The position numbers were made by a program, and so were the translations under genes. Shown here piece after piece: positions 5,356 through 12,143 of a DNA stretch of 12,221 bases (position 1 is the first letter of the stretch; every line of letters starts with the position of its first letter). This stretch comes from JAWWPY01 sp033854735. Its GTDB lineage: Bacteria > Actinomycetota > Actinomycetes > Streptosporangiales > Streptosporangiaceae. The notes under the pieces were generated by a model. It was not told the DNA's origin and made no database searches. It saw only the letters and a program-made list of their open reading frames with translations. The DNA lies in assembly GCA_033854735.1 (NCBI GenBank), contig JAWWPY010000274.1, positions 1 through 12,221 on the forward strand. The letters are read 5' to 3'.

Positions 5356-6674
5356 GCTTCGACTCAGCCACGAACTTCGCTGGGTTGTGGGACTCGTTGC
5401 TGCCGATCGGGCGCGACGGCTCGACGGGTGGCTACCGCCGGTTCAGCTGGACGCCGGAGGACCAGCAGTGCCGGGACTGGTTCACCTCGGCCGCGGCGGA
5501 ACGCGGCCTCCGCACGTACTGCGACCGCAACGGCAACTTGTGGGCGTGGTGGGACGGCCCAGATTCCAGCCCAGGCCCGGCTAGCGCCGCCGACGCGGCG
5601 GGGGGTTCCAGGCCATCGGGGCTGGGGGTGCCCCCGGTGAGCACCGTGCTCCCCCGCGCTGGCGCGATCGTGACCGGCAGCCACCTGGATTCGGTGCCGG
5701 ACGGGGGTGCCTTCGACGGCCCGCTGGGGGTCGTCTCGGCGTTCGCGGCGATCGACCTGCTGCGGGAGCGCGGCGTGGTCCCGGCCCGGCCCGTCGCGGT
5801 GGCTGCGTTCTGCGAGGAGGAGGGCGCCCGGTTCGGAGTCGCGTGCCTGGGCAGCCGGCTGCTCACCAGGGCGATCACGCCCGAGGCGGCGCGCGGCCTG
5901 CGGGACGGCGGCGGGATCACCCTGGCCGACGCGATGGCGGCGGCCGGGCACGATCCCGGCGGCCTCGGGCCCGACGAGGAACTCCTCGCCAGCATCGGCG
6001 CCTACGTGGAACTCCACGTCGAGCAGGGCCGGGCGCTGGCCGACCTGGACTCGGCGATCGGGATCGCCGAGGGGATCTGGCCGCACGGCCGGTGGCGGCT
6101 CGACTTCACCGGGCAGGCCGATCACGCTGGCACGGCCGCGCTCGCCGGCCGGCACGACCCGATGCTCCCGTATGCTGCCGCGGCGCTGGCCGCGCGGCAG
6201 GCGGCAGCGGCCAACGGGACCCTCGCCACGTTCGGGAAGGTGGTCGCCGAGCCCGGCGGGGCCAACGCCGTCTGCTCGACGGTGACGGCGTGGCTGGATG
6301 CCCGAGCCCCGCAGGAGACGGCGCTGCGCAGCACCGTCGATGAGGTTCTGGCCGCGGCGGAGCGGGCCGCCGGCCTGCATGGGGTGACGGTCGCTGTCCG
6401 GCCGGAATCGATCACGCCGCCGGTCACCTTCGACCTCGGCCTGCGCGAGACGGTAGCCGCCTCGCTCGCCGCCCGCGGCATCACGGCACCGGTGCTGCCG
6501 ACCGGGGCGGGGCACGACGCGGGGGTGCTGTCCGCCCGGCTGCCTGCCGCGATGCTCTTCGTCAGGAACCCGTCCGGGGTCTCGCACGCGCCAGCCGAGC
6601 ACGCCGACGCGGTGGACTGTGCGGCAGGCGTCGAGGCACTCGCCGCGGTGCTGCACGACTTGGCCAGCCGATGA
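5352..6674 (+). CDS. M20-family amidohydrolase (allantoate amidohydrolase/N-carbamoylase type), probable HutG substitute
   Basis: Metal-dependent amidohydrolase, cytoplasmic. Start ATG 5352 with AGGAG (5341-5345) 6 nt upstream; 440 residues. The M20 metal and catalytic elements are present: GSHLDSVPDGGAFDG (His111, Asp122), CEEEGARFG (Glu155-157), ELHVEQG (His222), the dimerisation-domain motif GQADHAGTAAL, and GAGHDAGVLS (His388). These are typical of the AllC/HyuC branch, which cleaves N-carbamoyl or N-acyl amino acids. Inferred role: hydrolysis of N-formyl-glutamate to glutamate and formate, because it sits between hutU and hutF, and the HutF route needs a deformylase that is otherwise absent here. 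Related Streptomyces hut loci have a gene annotated the same way in the same place, to my recollection. A Pro/Gly/Ser-rich insert (about residues 74-106) with inverted repeats precedes the metal motif. The stop overlaps hutF (ATGA). Confidence 0.88.
   Translation: MSFDSATNFAGLWDSLLPIGRDGSTGGYRRFSWTPEDQQCRDWFTSAAAERGLRTYCDRNGNLWAWWDGPDSSPGPASAADAAGGSRPSGLGVPPVSTVLPRAGAIVTGSHLDSVPDGGAFDGPLGVVSAFAAIDLLRERGVVPARPVAVAAFCEEEGARFGVACLGSRLLTRAITPEAARGLRDGGGITLADAMAAAGHDPGGLGPDEELLASIGAYVELHVEQGRALADLDSAIGIAEGIWPHGRWRLDFTGQADHAGTAALAGRHDPMLPYAAAALAARQAAAANGTLATFGKVVAEPGGANAVCSTVTAWLDARAPQETALRSTVDEVLAAAERAAGLHGVTVAVRPESITPPVTFDLGLRETVAASLAARGITAPVLPTGAGHDAGVLSARLPAAMLFVRNPSGVSHAPAEHADAVDCAAGVEALAAVLHDLASR
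5585..5655. repeat. Cluster of inverted repeats inside the amidohydrolase gene
   Basis: Three adjacent dyads lie in the DNA of the low-complexity insert: CGCCGC/GCGGCG (5585-5590 and 5595-5600), GGGGG/CCCCC (5624-5628 and 5631-5635) and CGGTG/CACCG (5635-5639 and 5642-5646), followed by CCCCC at 5651-5655. The arrangement resembles a small palindromic element tolerated in frame within a surface loop. Confidence 0.5.
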
Positions 6675-8158
6675 ACCCGCCGGGCGCCGCGGGGACCGGC
6701 CCCGGTGCACAGGAAACCGGGCGCGGTGAGACCCGCGGTGAAACCCGTGGTGAGACCCGGGGCGGGGCCGGGATCCGGCCTGGTCTCCGGCGGTGGCACG
6801 CGGAACTGGCCTGGCTGCCCGGCCACGGCGTCCGCCCGGGGGTGCTGATCGAGGCATCCGGCGAGAGGTTCAGCGCGGTCACGCCGGAGGTGGCCGCTGG
6901 CGATCTCCCGGCGGGCACCGTCGCGCTGGCCGGGCTCACCCTGCCTGGCCTGGCCAACGCCCACTCGCATGCCTTCCACCGCGCGCTGCGCGGCGTCGGG
7001 CAGGCTGGGCCCGGAACGTTCTGGACCTGGCGGGAGCGGATGTATCAGGTCGCCCAGCGGCTGGATCCGGGCCGTTACCTGGCGCTGGCCCGCGCCGTCT
7101 ACGCGGAGATGGCGCTGGCCGGGGTGTCCTGCGTCGGCGAGTTCCACTACCTGCATCACGGCCCTGGGGGCGCCCCGTACGCCGATCCCAACGAGATGGG
7201 CCGGATGCTCATCGAGGCCGCCGCCCAGGCCGGTATCAGGATCACCCTGCTGGACACCTGCTACCTGTCCGGCGGCCTCACCCCGGACGGCACCGCGGAA
7301 CCGCTCAGTGGTGCGCAACTGCGGTTCAGCGATGGCGATGGCGACCGGTGGGCGCAGCGCGCCTCCGCGCTCGGCCCGCGCCAGCACGGGACGCTGGCGG
7401 CGCATGCGCGCGCCGGGGTGGCGATTCACTCGGTGCGGGCCGTTCCGCCCGGCCAGATGCAGCCATTGATCGCCTGGTCACACCGGTACGGGGCGCCACT
7501 GCATGTCCACCTTTCCGAGCAGCCGGCTGAGAACCAGGCCTGCCTGGCGGCCTACGGCGGCAGCCCCGCGCAGGTGCTTGACGGCGCCGGGGCCCTCGGG
7601 CCGCGCAGCACCGTGGTCCACGCGACCCACCTCACCGGGCGGGACGTGGAAGTGCTCGGCGGCAGCCGCACCGCCGTCTGCCTCTGCCCGACCACCGAGG
7701 CTGACCTGGCCGACGGGATCGGGCCGGCCTCAGCCCTGGCCGCGGCCGGCTGCCCGCTCTCGGTGGGCAGTGACAGCCACGCCGTCATCGACCTGCTGGA
7801 GGAGGCGCGCCGGGTCGAGCTCGGCGAACGGCTGGCCACCGGCCGGCGTGGGCATTTCAGCGCCGACGCGCTGGCCACGGCGGCCACGGGGGCCGGGCAC
7901 ACCTGCCTGGGCTGGCCGGACGCGGGGGACATCGCGCCGGGTACGCTGGCCGACCTGGTGACCGTGTCGCTGGACACCCCCCGGCTCGCGGGCACCTCGG
8001 CCGCCACGGCGCTGGAATCAGTGATTTTCGCGGGGACTTCCGCGGACGTGCGCGACGTTGTGGTCAGTGGGCGGGACGTGGTCAGGGACGGCAGGCACCT
8101 GCTGGTGCCCGACGTCCCCGGCGCGCTGACCGCCGCGATCCGGGCCGTGCTGTCCTGA
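6671..8158 (+). CDS. hutF: Formimidoylglutamate deiminase
   Basis: Amidohydrolase-superfamily enzyme that hydrolyses N-formimino-L-glutamate to N-formyl-L-glutamate and ammonia, the third step after HutI. Start ATG 6671 overlaps the previous stop (ATGA); no better in-frame start lies before the conserved domain. 495 residues, about 40 longer than usual because of a low-complexity N-terminus containing ETRGETRGETRGG. The conserved part begins at WHAELAWLPG. Seen: metal HxH in NAHSHAFHR (His98, His100), CVGEFHYLHH, HVHLSEQPAEN (His278, His280), VHATHL (His317, His320), and the metal aspartate in VGSDSHAVIDLLEEARRVE (Asp368). All expected catalytic residues are intact. It directly follows the amidohydrolase proposed to act on its product. 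Confidence 0.95.
   Translation: MNPPGAAGTGPGAQETGRGETRGETRGETRGGAGIRPGLRRWHAELAWLPGHGVRPGVLIEASGERFSAVTPEVAAGDLPAGTVALAGLTLPGLANAHSHAFHRALRGVGQAGPGTFWTWRERMYQVAQRLDPGRYLALARAVYAEMALAGVSCVGEFHYLHHGPGGAPYADPNEMGRMLIEAAAQAGIRITLLDTCYLSGGLTPDGTAEPLSGAQLRFSDGDGDRWAQRASALGPRQHGTLAAHARAGVAIHSVRAVPPGQMQPLIAWSHRYGAPLHVHLSEQPAENQACLAAYGGSPAQVLDGAGALGPRSTVVHATHLTGRDVEVLGGSRTAVCLCPTTEADLADGIGPASALAAAGCPLSVGSDSHAVIDLLEEARRVELGERLATGRRGHFSADALATAATGAGHTCLGWPDAGDIAPGTLADLVTVSLDTPRLAGTSAATALESVIFAGTSADVRDVVVSGRDVVRDGRHLLVPDVPGALTAAIRAVLS
6725..6760 (+). repeat. Three tandem 12-bp repeats in hutF
   Basis: GGTGARACCCGN occurs three times head to tail (6725-6736, 6737-6748, 6749-6760), encoding the repeated Glu-Thr-Arg-Gly unit. 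The unit is a multiple of three, so expansion or contraction keeps the frame. Confidence 0.85.
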
Positions 8159-8215
8159 CCTGCTGCGGACCGCCGGCCCAGGGCACGGCTGCTGGCCAAC
8201 CTGAGAGATGAGGAC

Positions 8216-8701
8216 ATGAACGTTCACGACATACCGCTGCACACCCTGTTCGGCGACCCGGCGTCGCTCGGCGACCTGGCCGGCCACACACTGCTGGTCG
8301 TCAATGTGGCGTCCAAGTGCGGCCTGACCCCGCAGTACGAGAAGCTGGAGGAGTTGCAGCGGACCTACGCTGACCGCGGGTTCTCCGTGGTGGGCTTCCC
8401 GTGCAATCAGTTCGGCGGCCAGGAGCCCGGGTCGGCCGAGGAGATCGAGGAGTTCTGCTCGACCACCTACGGCGTCACGTTCCCGCTGTTCGAGAAGATC
8501 GATGTGAACGGGGCGGGGCGGCACCCGCTCTACACCGAGCTCACGGCGGTCGCGGACGCGGAGGGGGAGGCTGGAGACATCCAGTGGAACTTCGAGAAGT
8601 TCGTGGTGGCCCCCGACGGCTCGGTGGTCAGCAGGTTCAGGCCGGGGACGCAGCCGGATGCCCCCGAGGTCATCAGCGTCATCGAGGCCCAGCTGCCATG
8701 A
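8216..8701 (+). CDS. Glutathione peroxidase family, Cys-type thiol peroxidase
   Basis: Reduces hydrogen or organic peroxides; cytoplasmic, no signal peptide. ATG 8216 with GAGAG (8203-8207) 8 nt upstream; 161 residues, normal for bacterial GPx. Seen: the peroxidatic cysteine in NVASKCGLTPQY (Cys35), the FPCNQFGGQEPG motif (Cys63, Gln65) and the WNFEKF motif (Trp124, Asn125), which together form the catalytic tetrad. Cys81 in EEFCSTTYGV is at the place of the resolving cysteine of thioredoxin-dependent GPx enzymes. Cysteine rather than selenocysteine is used. Inferred reductant: thioredoxin or a mycothiol-linked system, since actinomycetes generally lack glutathione. It starts 57 bp after hutF and has no obvious link to histidine breakdown. 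Confidence 0.93.
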   Translation: MNVHDIPLHTLFGDPASLGDLAGHTLLVVNVASKCGLTPQYEKLEELQRTYADRGFSVVGFPCNQFGGQEPGSAEEIEEFCSTTYGVTFPLFEKIDVNGAGRHPLYTELTAVADAEGEAGDIQWNFEKFVVAPDGSVVSRFRPGTQPDAPEVISVIEAQLP

Positions 8702-8710
8702 CGCGATCGA

Positions 8711-9106
8711 GTGCCGGTGGCTGACCAGTCCGACGTCCGCCGGGTCGCGCTGTCACTTCCCGGGACAAGCGAGGCGGAGGACAGGTTCGGCTTCTCCGTC
8801 CACAACAAGGGCAAGCAGAAAGGCTTCGCCTGGGTCTGGGCGGAGCGCGTCGAGCCCAAGAAGCCCCGTGTCCCCCGGCCCGACGTGCTGGCCGTCCGGG
8901 TCGCCGACCAGCATGAGAAGGAGGCCCTGCTGGCCGCCGACGAAGCGAAGTTTTTCACCGAGCCGCACTACAACGGTTTCCCCGCGGTCCTTGTCCGGCT
9001 GCCCGCGATCGACGCTGACGAACTCGCGGAGCTGATCATCGACGCCTGGCGTGGCCAGGCGCCCCGGGAACTCGTGGATTCCTTCGAGCAGAACCGCCAG
9101 GGCTAG
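8711..9106 (+). CDS. MmcQ/YjbR-family protein
   Basis: Small cytoplasmic protein of 131 residues from the MmcQ/YjbR (CyaY-like fold) family, whose members are often labelled DNA-binding but have no firm biochemical role. Seen: VRRVALSLPGTSEAEDRFGFSV at the N-terminus (the LPG-x-x-E opening), a central strand-rich part with KGFAWVW and DVLAVRVAD, FTEPHYNGFPAVLVRLPAID, and the C-terminal helix LIIDAWRGQAPRELVDSF. These are all hallmarks of the family. GTG at 8711 or GTG at 8717 could be the start; neither has a good Shine-Dalgarno. It begins 9 nt after the GPx stop, so the two are probably co-transcribed. Confidence 0.82.
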   Translation: MPVADQSDVRRVALSLPGTSEAEDRFGFSVHNKGKQKGFAWVWAERVEPKKPRVPRPDVLAVRVADQHEKEALLAADEAKFFTEPHYNGFPAVLVRLPAIDADELAELIIDAWRGQAPRELVDSFEQNRQG

Positions 9107-9151
9107 CTGGGGTCTCCTGACCTGATCACTCCCGCGCACCAACGAACAACA

Positions 9152-9166
9152 GTTACACAGTGTTAC
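9152..9166. promoter_or_regulatory. Near-perfect 15-bp palindrome overlapping a -10-like site
   Basis: GTTACACAGTGTTAC is palindromic apart from one mismatched pair and the central base. Its right end overlaps TACCGT (9164-9169), a plausible actinobacterial -10 element for the secreted repeat protein downstream. This placement suits a repressor operator. Pattern match only. Confidence 0.35.
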
Positions 9167-9227
9167 CGTTGGTGACTTGGCGGATGGGGCAGCCCGGCCA
9201 GGGCTGGGCGGGGCGGGGGCATCGGGC

Positions 9228-10679
9228 ATGGGACGCGGCGCACACACGGTGATGGCGATGGCCGTTTTGGCCCTCCCGGTCCTGCTGACCGGGGCCGCAC
9301 CAGCGTGGACGGCCACCAGGACCCCGCTGCCTGCCGACGCGGCCGCCAGCGGCCCCTTAGCGAGCATCTGGGACGTGTCCTGCCGGTCGGCCGCCACGTG
9401 TGCCGCCGCCGGTTACTACACCGACGTGGCCGGGGACCGGCAGGTCCTGCTGCTGACCGGGCACAGGTCGGCGTGGGCCGCCACCCGGGCACCCCTCCCG
9501 GGCGATGCCGCCCGCGGTCCAGGCACCGGGTCGCCAGGCCCCACGGTCGCGTCGGTGGCGTGCCTGTCCGGCTCGGCCTGCCTGGCCGTCGGCGACTACA
9601 CCGATTCGTCGGGCCATCTGCAGGGGCTGCTCCTGTCCGGCTACGGGTCGACATGGACCGCCGTCCGGGCGCCCCTGCCCCGCGGCGCGGCCATCAGCCC
9701 CTATGCGGTCCTCACCCGCGTCGCCTGCCCGTCCGCCACCGAGTGCGTCGTCACCGGCTACTACACCGGTGCTGGATCGCCCAAACATCAGCACGGGCTC
9801 CTGCTGACCGGTCACGGGTCGTCGTGGACCGCCATCAGGGCACCGCTGCCCGCCACCGCCGGCCCGCGTACTGCGAGCGGCCCGAGCGCTGCGGCCGGCC
9901 CGAGTCTCGCCACCGGCGCCAGCGGGGATGCCGGACTGTGGGACGTCTCCTGCCCGTCCAGCACGGTCTGCGTCGCGGCCGGATTCTATGACCGGCGCGG
10001 CCTGCTGCTGACCGGGCACGGATCGTCGTGGACCGCTATCAGCGCGCCATTGCCGGCCCGCGCCGCCGCGAATTCGCAGGCCGACCTCTACCGGGTGACC
10101 TGCCCGTCCATTGCCACCTGCGTGGCCGCGGGCGACTACGACATAACGGCGCACTCTGCCGACGGCCTGCTGGTGACCGGGCATGGGTCATCATGGACGG
10201 CCACCGAGGCGCCGATGCCCGTAAGCGCCGGCAGCAGCCCCGATCCCGGCATCACCGGCGTGTCCTGCGGCTCCATCACCGCGTGTGCCGCCGTGGGGTA
10301 CTACACCGACCCGGCAGGCCAGCAGCAGGGCCTGCTGCTGACCGGGCACGGGTCATCGTGGACCGCGACCCAGGCATCCCGGCCGGCCGGCGCCAGGCCC
10401 GGCGCCTACCTCAGCGGAGTGTCCTGCCCGGCCGCGGCCGCGTGTGCCGCCGTGGGGTACTACACCGGCTCGTCAGGCAGCAAGCAGGGGCTCCTGCTGC
10501 AGCGGCGCGGATCGTCGTGGACGGCCAGCACAGCGCCTCTGCCGCCCGGCGCCGCCACCGACCCCGCCGCCTACCTCAACGGGCTGGCCTGCACGTCCAT
10601 CGCAGCATGCCTCGCGGGGGGCGCCTACACCGACTCCGCGGGCGATGGGCAGGGGCTGCTGCTGCCCGGCCCCGGCTGA
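9228..10679 (+). CDS. Secreted eight-repeat protein, probable beta-propeller
   Basis: Exported protein of unknown function, about 483 residues. The chosen ATG (9228) gives MGRGAHTVMAMAVLALPVLL followed by TGAAPA, a signal peptide; TTG 9177 in the same frame is an alternative, possibly leaderless, start. The mature part is almost entirely eight repeats of about 45-75 residues. Each runs C-x5-C, then G-x-YTD-x-x-G-x-x-QGLLLTGHGSSWTA and APLP, so each has two cysteines likely paired. The repeats begin near 9366, 9552, 9717, 9936, 10089, 10251, 10413 and 10578. The N-terminus (AWTATRTPLPADAA) supplies the second half of a repeat and the last repeat lacks that half, which is how closed propellers are completed. 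No anchor or enzyme motif is seen. A TTA codon lies at 9357-9359. No known ligand. Confidence 0.75.
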   Translation: MGRGAHTVMAMAVLALPVLLTGAAPAWTATRTPLPADAAASGPLASIWDVSCRSAATCAAAGYYTDVAGDRQVLLLTGHRSAWAATRAPLPGDAARGPGTGSPGPTVASVACLSGSACLAVGDYTDSSGHLQGLLLSGYGSTWTAVRAPLPRGAAISPYAVLTRVACPSATECVVTGYYTGAGSPKHQHGLLLTGHGSSWTAIRAPLPATAGPRTASGPSAAAGPSLATGASGDAGLWDVSCPSSTVCVAAGFYDRRGLLLTGHGSSWTAISAPLPARAAANSQADLYRVTCPSIATCVAAGDYDITAHSADGLLVTGHGSSWTATEAPMPVSAGSSPDPGITGVSCGSITACAAVGYYTDPAGQQQGLLLTGHGSSWTATQASRPAGARPGAYLSGVSCPAAAACAAVGYYTGSSGSKQGLLLQRRGSSWTASTAPLPPGAATDPAAYLNGLACTSIAACLAGGAYTDSAGDGQGLLLPGPG

Positions 10680-10703
10680 CTGCCCCCGGCTGACTGCCCC
10701 CGG
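10676..10703 (+). repeat. Two tandem 14-bp repeats after the repeat-protein stop
   Basis: CTGACTGCCCCCGG occurs twice head to tail. The first copy contains the stop codon TGA (10677-10679) and the second carries a further TGA. No T-tract follows, so this is not a classical terminator. Confidence 0.7.
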
Positions 10704-10741
10704 CGAGGGATGCTGGATGGGTCGCGGAGGCGCCGGGCGGC

Positions 10742-10747
10742 TAGCGT
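10742..10747 (+). promoter_or_regulatory. Candidate -10 element for hutI (leaderless)
   Basis: TAGCGT matches the actinobacterial -10 form TANNNT and ends 8 nt before GTG 10756, the spacing expected when transcription starts at the start codon. No clear -35 is visible. It would allow hutI to be transcribed apart from hutU-hutF. Confidence 0.35.
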
Positions 10748-10755
10748 GAGGTCCC

Positions 10756-12018
10756 GTGAGCATGCTGATCACCAACATTGGCGAACTGGTGACGAACGCG
10801 CCAGCCGCGAGCACCGGCCCCGCGCTGCCGGGTCCAGGACTGCCGGGTCTAATGCCGTCAGGTCCGGGCCCGTTCGCGGTCATCGAGGACGCGGCGCTGG
10901 TGGTCGAGGCGGGCCGGGTGGCCTGGACCGGACCTGCCGCCCAGGCGCCAGCCGCCGATGAGGTGACCGACTGCCAGGGCCGTTCGGTCGTTCCCGGGTT
11001 CGTCGATTCCCATGCGCACCTGGCCTTCGCCGGGGAGCGCAGCGCCGAGTTCGCGGCCCGGATGGCCGGCGCGGCCTACCGCGCCGGCGGCATCCAGAGC
11101 ACGGTCGCGGCCACGAGGGCCGCCTCGGACGCGATGCTGCGGGCGAACCTGCACGGGCTGGCCCACCAGATGCTCCGCCAGGGGACGACCACGCTGGAAT
11201 GCAAGTCCGGCTACGGGCTGACGGTCGCCGACGAGCGGCGCAGCGTGCGGCTGGCGGCGGAGGTCACTCCCGAGGTCACTTACCTCGGGGCGCATGTCGT
11301 GCCGCCGGAATTCAGCGCTGACCCGGGCGGCTACTTCGACCTGGTCTGCGGGGCGATGCTGGACTCCTGCGCGCCGTACGCCCGCTGGATCGACGTGTTC
11401 TGCGAGCAGGGGGCGTTCGGTGCGGACGAGGCTGCCGCCGTGCTCGCCGCCGGCCGCGCCGCGGGGCTGATGCCGCGGGTGCACGCGAACCAGCTTGGCC
11501 CCGGACCTGGCGTGCGGGTCGCCGTGGAGGCGGGCGCGGCATCGGCGGACCACTGCACGTACCTGACCGATGGGGACGTGGATGCGCTCGCGTCCTCCGG
11601 CACGGTCGCCACGCTGCTGCCAGGTGTCGAGTTCTCCACCCGGCAGCCCTACCCGGACGCGCGGCGGCTGCTGGCCGCGGGTGTCACGGTCGCGCTGGCG
11701 ACCGACTGCAATCCGGGGTCGTGCTTCACCTCCAGCATGCCGTTCTGCATGGCCCTGGCCGTGCGGGAGATGCGGATGACCACCCAGGAGGCGCTCTGGG
11801 CCGCCACCGCGGGCGGCGCGCGGGCCTTGCGCAGGACCGACGTGGGCCACCTCGGCGTGGGCGCCCGCGCCGACCTGTTGATCCTCGACGCACCGTCGCA
11901 CAGCTACCTCGCGTACCGGCCCGGGGTCCCGCTCGTCGCCGCCGTCTGGCAGGCCGGGAAGCCGATCCCCGGCGCCTGCTGGCCGTCGCCTCCGGCTGTG
12001 GATAACCATTGTCAGTGA
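10756..12018 (+). CDS. hutI: Imidazolonepropionase
   Basis: Cytoplasmic metal-dependent amidohydrolase that opens 4-imidazolone-5-propanoate to N-formimino-L-glutamate, between HutU and HutF. The start is GTG 10756 or ATG 10762; GAGGT (10748-10752) suits the ATG better, while a leaderless transcript would suit the GTG. 420 residues. Seen: SHAHLAFAGERSAEFAARMAG with metal HxH (His86, His88), CKSGYGL, HVVPPEF, DVFCEQGAF, VHANQLG (His243), DHCTYL, LPGVEFSTRQPYPDARRLL and the metal aspartate in ATDCNPGSC (Asp317). All family motifs are intact. Odd points are a Pro/Gly-rich insert at residues about 20-36 with a 15-bp DNA repeat, and a C-terminal tail (GACWPSPPAVDNHCQ) beyond the usual end, which may come from a neighbouring insertion sequence. 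It is separated from the other hut genes by three unrelated genes. Confidence 0.96.
   Translation: MSMLITNIGELVTNAPAASTGPALPGPGLPGLMPSGPGPFAVIEDAALVVEAGRVAWTGPAAQAPAADEVTDCQGRSVVPGFVDSHAHLAFAGERSAEFAARMAGAAYRAGGIQSTVAATRAASDAMLRANLHGLAHQMLRQGTTTLECKSGYGLTVADERRSVRLAAEVTPEVTYLGAHVVPPEFSADPGGYFDLVCGAMLDSCAPYARWIDVFCEQGAFGADEAAAVLAAGRAAGLMPRVHANQLGPGPGVRVAVEAGAASADHCTYLTDGDVDALASSGTVATLLPGVEFSTRQPYPDARRLLAAGVTVALATDCNPGSCFTSSMPFCMALAVREMRMTTQEALWAATAGGARALRRTDVGHLGVGARADLLILDAPSHSYLAYRPGVPLVAAVWQAGKPIPGACWPSPPAVDNHCQ
10825..10854 (+). repeat. Imperfect 15-bp tandem repeat in hutI
   Basis: CTGCCGGGTCCAGGA is followed directly by CTGCCGGGTCTAATG, and a third weaker unit may follow. It encodes part of a Leu-Pro-Gly-rich insert in the N-terminal domain and keeps the frame. 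Confidence 0.6.
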
Positions 12019-12143
12019 ACTTTTTTGCCCGCCGGGGGGGTGTGTCGGAATCGTTTTGGCTGGCGGGGCTTACGGTGCCGTTGCCGGGCTGGTGCGGGCC
12101 GGGATTGGCCAGCCCGGGGCGCCGTCAGGTGGCCGGGGCTCTG
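12019..12143. other. Region between hutI and the transposase fragment
   Basis: About 125 bp with no gene. It contains a T-run (12020-12025, after GTGAAC) just past the hutI stop, a run of seven G residues in GCCGGGGGGG (from about 12031), and an 11-bp direct repeat GTCAGGTGGCC (12124-12134 and 12143-12153). The sequence may hold the insertion-sequence end. No stable hairpin followed by a T-tract was found, so a terminator cannot be claimed. Confidence 0.5.
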
